A stretch of DNA of 7,509 nt. Origin: Rhodospirillaceae bacterium (lineage in GTDB: Bacteria; Pseudomonadota; Alphaproteobacteria; UBA8366; GCA-2717185). The translations under genes were made by a program, and so were the position numbers. The notes beneath the pieces were generated by a model that was not told the DNA's origin, ran no database searches, and was given only the letters and a program-made list of their open reading frames with translations. The stretch is from the NCBI GenBank assembly GCA_028817685.1, contig JAPPPC010000583.1, positions 1-7,509 of the forward strand. The letters are read 5' to 3'. Numbering within the stretch: position 1 is the first letter of the stretch; the number at the start of each line of letters is the position of its first letter. Of this stretch, positions 6,419 through 7,509 are shown piece after piece.

Positions 6419-7152
6419 TAAGCCGAGATGCCGCCCTCGGCTGGGATGATGGCGCCATTGACCATGCGCGACTCGTCCGATGCCAGGAACAGGGCGATGT
6501 TGGCGATGTCCTCCGGCTCGCCGACCCCGAACGGATAGCTTTCGAACGTGCCGACCGAGCCGACGCGCGAATTCGGCCGCTCCCGCTCGATATAGCGGTC
6601 GAGGATGCGCTGGGTCTTGATCAGGCCGGGACAGATCGCATTGGCGCGCACGCCCTGTTCGGAATAGACGCCGGCGAGACTGCGGGTCAGCGAAATGATC
6701 CCGCCCTTGGCCGCGGAGTAGACATGGGCCGGGTGGTTGCCGCGCAGCGCGACCACCGAGGAGACGTTGACGATCAACCCGCCGCCGCTCTCGATCAGCT
6801 TCGGCACGCCGTGACGGCAGCACAGAAACGGCCCTTGCAGGTCGAGCGGGATGGTGTGGTCCCAGACGGACATATCGACCTCTGTCACCGAATTGTCGTC
6901 GAGCAGCGAGCCGCCGGCGCAGTTGAACAGGATGTCGATACCGCCGAGCCGGTCCTTCGCCTCCGCCATAGTCGCTTCGACGCTGGCCTCGTCGGTCACG
7001 TCGGTGCGGATGTAGAAGGCGGCCTCGCCGGCTTCCGCGGCGCTGGCCTGACCTTTTTCTTCGTCGATCTCCGCGACCGCGACCTGCGCGCCTTCTGCAA
7101 CGAACATCTGGGTCGCCGCCCGCGCGATACCCGACCCGGCGCCCGTAATCAC
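6415..7152 (-). CDS. Short-chain dehydrogenase/reductase (SDR), N-terminus interrupted by an amber codon upstream
   Basis: A classical SDR oxidoreductase, NAD(P)-dependent and cytosolic. The open frame from GTG 7152 gives 245 residues: nucleotide-binding TGAGSGIARA (3-12), acidic strand-2 end VAEID (26-30), TDVTD (50-54), FNCAGG (76-81), VNVSS (128-132) with probable catalytic Ser132, YSAAK (Tyr145, Lys149), RANAICPG (169-176) and C-terminal FLASDESRMVNGAIIPAEGG. Asp30 suggests an NAD preference. Two departures are visible: the third glycine of the TGxxxGxG motif is Ala, and the usual helix-4 Asn appears as Asp104 in LDLQGPF. GTG 7152 omits the start of strand 1 and has no good ribosome site. 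The natural start, ATG 7179 with AAGGGAG 6 nt away, is blocked by TAG at codon 4. This may therefore be a fresh nonsense allele, a sequencing error, or a gene truly starting internally. It is convergent with the VOC gene and divergent from the aldolase gene. Confidence 0.85.
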   Translation of the reverse strand: MITGAGSGIARAATQMFVAEGAQVAVAEIDEEKGQASAAEAGEAAFYIRTDVTDEASVEATMAEAKDRLGGIDILFNCAGGSLLDDNSVTEVDMSVWDHTIPLDLQGPFLCCRHGVPKLIESGGGLIVNVSSVVALRGNHPAHVYSAAKGGIISLTRSLAGVYSEQGVRANAICPGLIKTQRILDRYIERERPNSRVGSVGTFESYPFGVGEPEDIANIALFLASDESRMVNGAIIPAEGGISAY

Positions 7153-7192
7153 CGCCCGCTTGCCTGCCTACCGTCCCATTTTCCGCTCCCTT
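7153..7192 (-). other. Original SDR start region: ribosome site, ATG and in-frame TAG
   Basis: On the minus strand AAGGGAG (7186-7192) is followed after 6 nt by ATG (7177-7179), GGA, CGG, then TAG (7168-7170), GCA GGC AAG CGG GCG and the SDR frame. Read through, this encodes MGR-stop-AGKRA followed by VITGAG. That is the normal SDR N-terminus 'M.r(L).GKrAvITGa', in which codon 4 is very often Leu. A single base change from TTG to TAG would produce it. The stop and motifs are seen directly; the ancestral Leu is inference. Confidence 0.8.
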
Positions 7193-7212
7193 GTGTGTGA
7201 ATAGCGTTCAAT

Positions 7213-7241
7213 TTGACACCAGCGGGGCAGGGCGGTTCAAT
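7213..7241 (+). promoter_or_regulatory. Sigma-70-type promoter for the class II aldolase gene
   Basis: TTGACA (7213-7218) is a perfect -35 box. A 17-nt spacer leads to TTCAAT (7236-7241), a 4-of-6 match to TATAAT. Expected transcription start is near 7248, giving a leader of about 24 nt that contains the AAGGAG ribosome site (7259-7264) of the gene at 7272. Position, spacing and direction all fit, but activity is predicted, not shown. Confidence 0.6.
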
Positions 7242-7251
7242 CCCCGCTGGT
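7218..7251. promoter_or_regulatory. 10-bp-arm inverted repeat over the aldolase promoter, likely operator
   Basis: ACCAGCGGGG (7218-7227) and CCCCGCTGGT (7242-7251) are perfect inverted copies separated by 14 nt. The left arm begins at the last base of the -35 box and lies in the promoter spacer. The right arm follows the -10 box directly and covers the expected start point. Because the left arm lies upstream of the predicted start, the repeat would not form an RNA hairpin, so a dimeric DNA-binding repressor site is the simplest reading. It also lies upstream of the divergent SDR gene, which could share control. Confidence 0.55.
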
Positions 7252-7271
7252 TTCAGGCAAGGAGAGATGGC

Positions 7272-7509
7272 ATGGCGATCCAACTGGTTGAGAAGGGTGA
7301 CAGCATCCGCGAGCGTGTGAGCGCCGAAGAATGGGAAGCGCGCGTCGAGCTGGCGGCGGGGCACCGCGTGCTGGCGCATTACGGCGTCAACGACATGACC
7401 TACAATCACTTCGCGCTGCGCGTGCCGGGCGAACCGGATCACATGCTGGTCAAGCGCACGGATTGGATGTTCGCCGAGGTGACGGCGTCATCGCGGCGGA
7501 AGACAGATT
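7272..7509 (+). CDS. Class II aldolase/adducin-family protein, N-terminal part (cut by window edge)
   Basis: The first 79 residues of a class II aldolase/adducin domain protein. The segment EARVELAAGHRVLAHYGVND then MTYNHFALRVPGEPDHMLVK and MFAEVTASS matches the domain's opening, where the family typically reads 'la.ahRlla.yGlnd.tyNHis.RvPgepdhfLi'. Members use a divalent metal, usually Zn, bound by His residues that lie mostly downstream of this segment, to cleave or decarboxylate hydroxy or keto acids. AAGGAG (7259-7264) sits 7 nt before ATG 7272, and a well-formed promoter lies at 7213-7241. The last few residues (RRKTD) depart from the expected hydrophobic 'LVKvD', which may be real divergence or poor sequence near the edge. 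It is divergent from the SDR gene, a common pairing in sugar-acid and hydroxy-acid catabolism. Exact substrate unknown. Confidence 0.88.
   Translation, partial: MAIQLVEKGDSIRERVSAEEWEARVELAAGHRVLAHYGVNDMTYNHFALRVPGEPDHMLVKRTDWMFAEVTASSRRKTD

Noticed and set aside
7218..7251. The inverted repeat read as a rho-independent terminator or RNA hairpin
   Set aside because: The left arm lies upstream of the predicted transcription start, the loop is 14 nt and no T-run follows; it fits a DNA operator better. A terminator for a gene entering from the right is also not supported, since the neighbours diverge.
1..7509. Mobile elements, CRISPR arrays, tRNA or rRNA genes, defence systems
   Set aside because: No transposase, integrase, regularly spaced repeats, cloverleaf-like sequence or known defence domain was seen on either strand.

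Overview
The window is G+C-rich, densely coding bacterial DNA with Shine-Dalgarno-led genes. Gene content (CaiB/BaiF CoA-transferase, luciferase-like monooxygenase, FMN-binding PPOX-fold protein, formamidase, cytoplasmic sulfatase, VOC protein, SDR, class II aldolase) and base composition fit an environmental alphaproteobacterium, perhaps Rhodospirillales-like. That placement is inference; no marker gene is present. I see no rRNA, tRNA, CRISPR array, phage or insertion-sequence gene. The window looks like a stretch of small-molecule catabolic genes.

Layout. (1) Positions 1-3088, minus strand: four genes in one direction, read from right to left: alpha/beta hydrolase (3088-2156), LLM-class flavin-dependent oxidoreductase (2079-1084), DR_2398-type PPOX flavoprotein (1013-402) and the N-terminal third or less of a CaiB/BaiF family III CoA-transferase (320-1, cut by the window edge). 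Gaps are about 70-80 bp, and the LLM-PPOX gap holds a strong stem-loop. (2) Positions 3089-3265: a divergent control region with a 12-bp perfect palindrome. (3) Positions 3266-6418, plus strand: a tight operon of acetamidase/formamidase, cytoplasmic type I sulfatase (CCPSR active site) and a two-module VOC protein, with gaps of 17 and 10-25 bp. (4) Positions 6415-7179, minus strand: an SDR dehydrogenase convergent with the VOC gene; the two stop codons share one CTAG. Its natural reading frame has an in-frame amber codon at position 4. (5) Positions 7180-7271: a second divergent control region with a good sigma-70-type promoter whose spacer and start region carry a 10-bp-arm inverted repeat. 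(6) Positions 7272-7509, plus strand: the N-terminus of a class II aldolase/adducin-family protein, cut by the window edge.

Working together (inference). The plus-strand operon encodes an amide hydrolase, a sulfate- or phosphate-ester hydrolase and a possible ring- or isomer-processing VOC enzyme, as expected for stepwise release of ammonia and sulfate (or phosphate) from an organic compound. The minus-strand genes supply a flavin-dependent oxygenation step, a C-C or ester hydrolase and CoA activation. The SDR and class II aldolase suit downstream oxidation and cleavage of hydroxy/keto acids. No substrate can be named from sequence alone. The most notable specific observations are the amber codon in the SDR and the operator-like dyad laid over the aldolase promoter.
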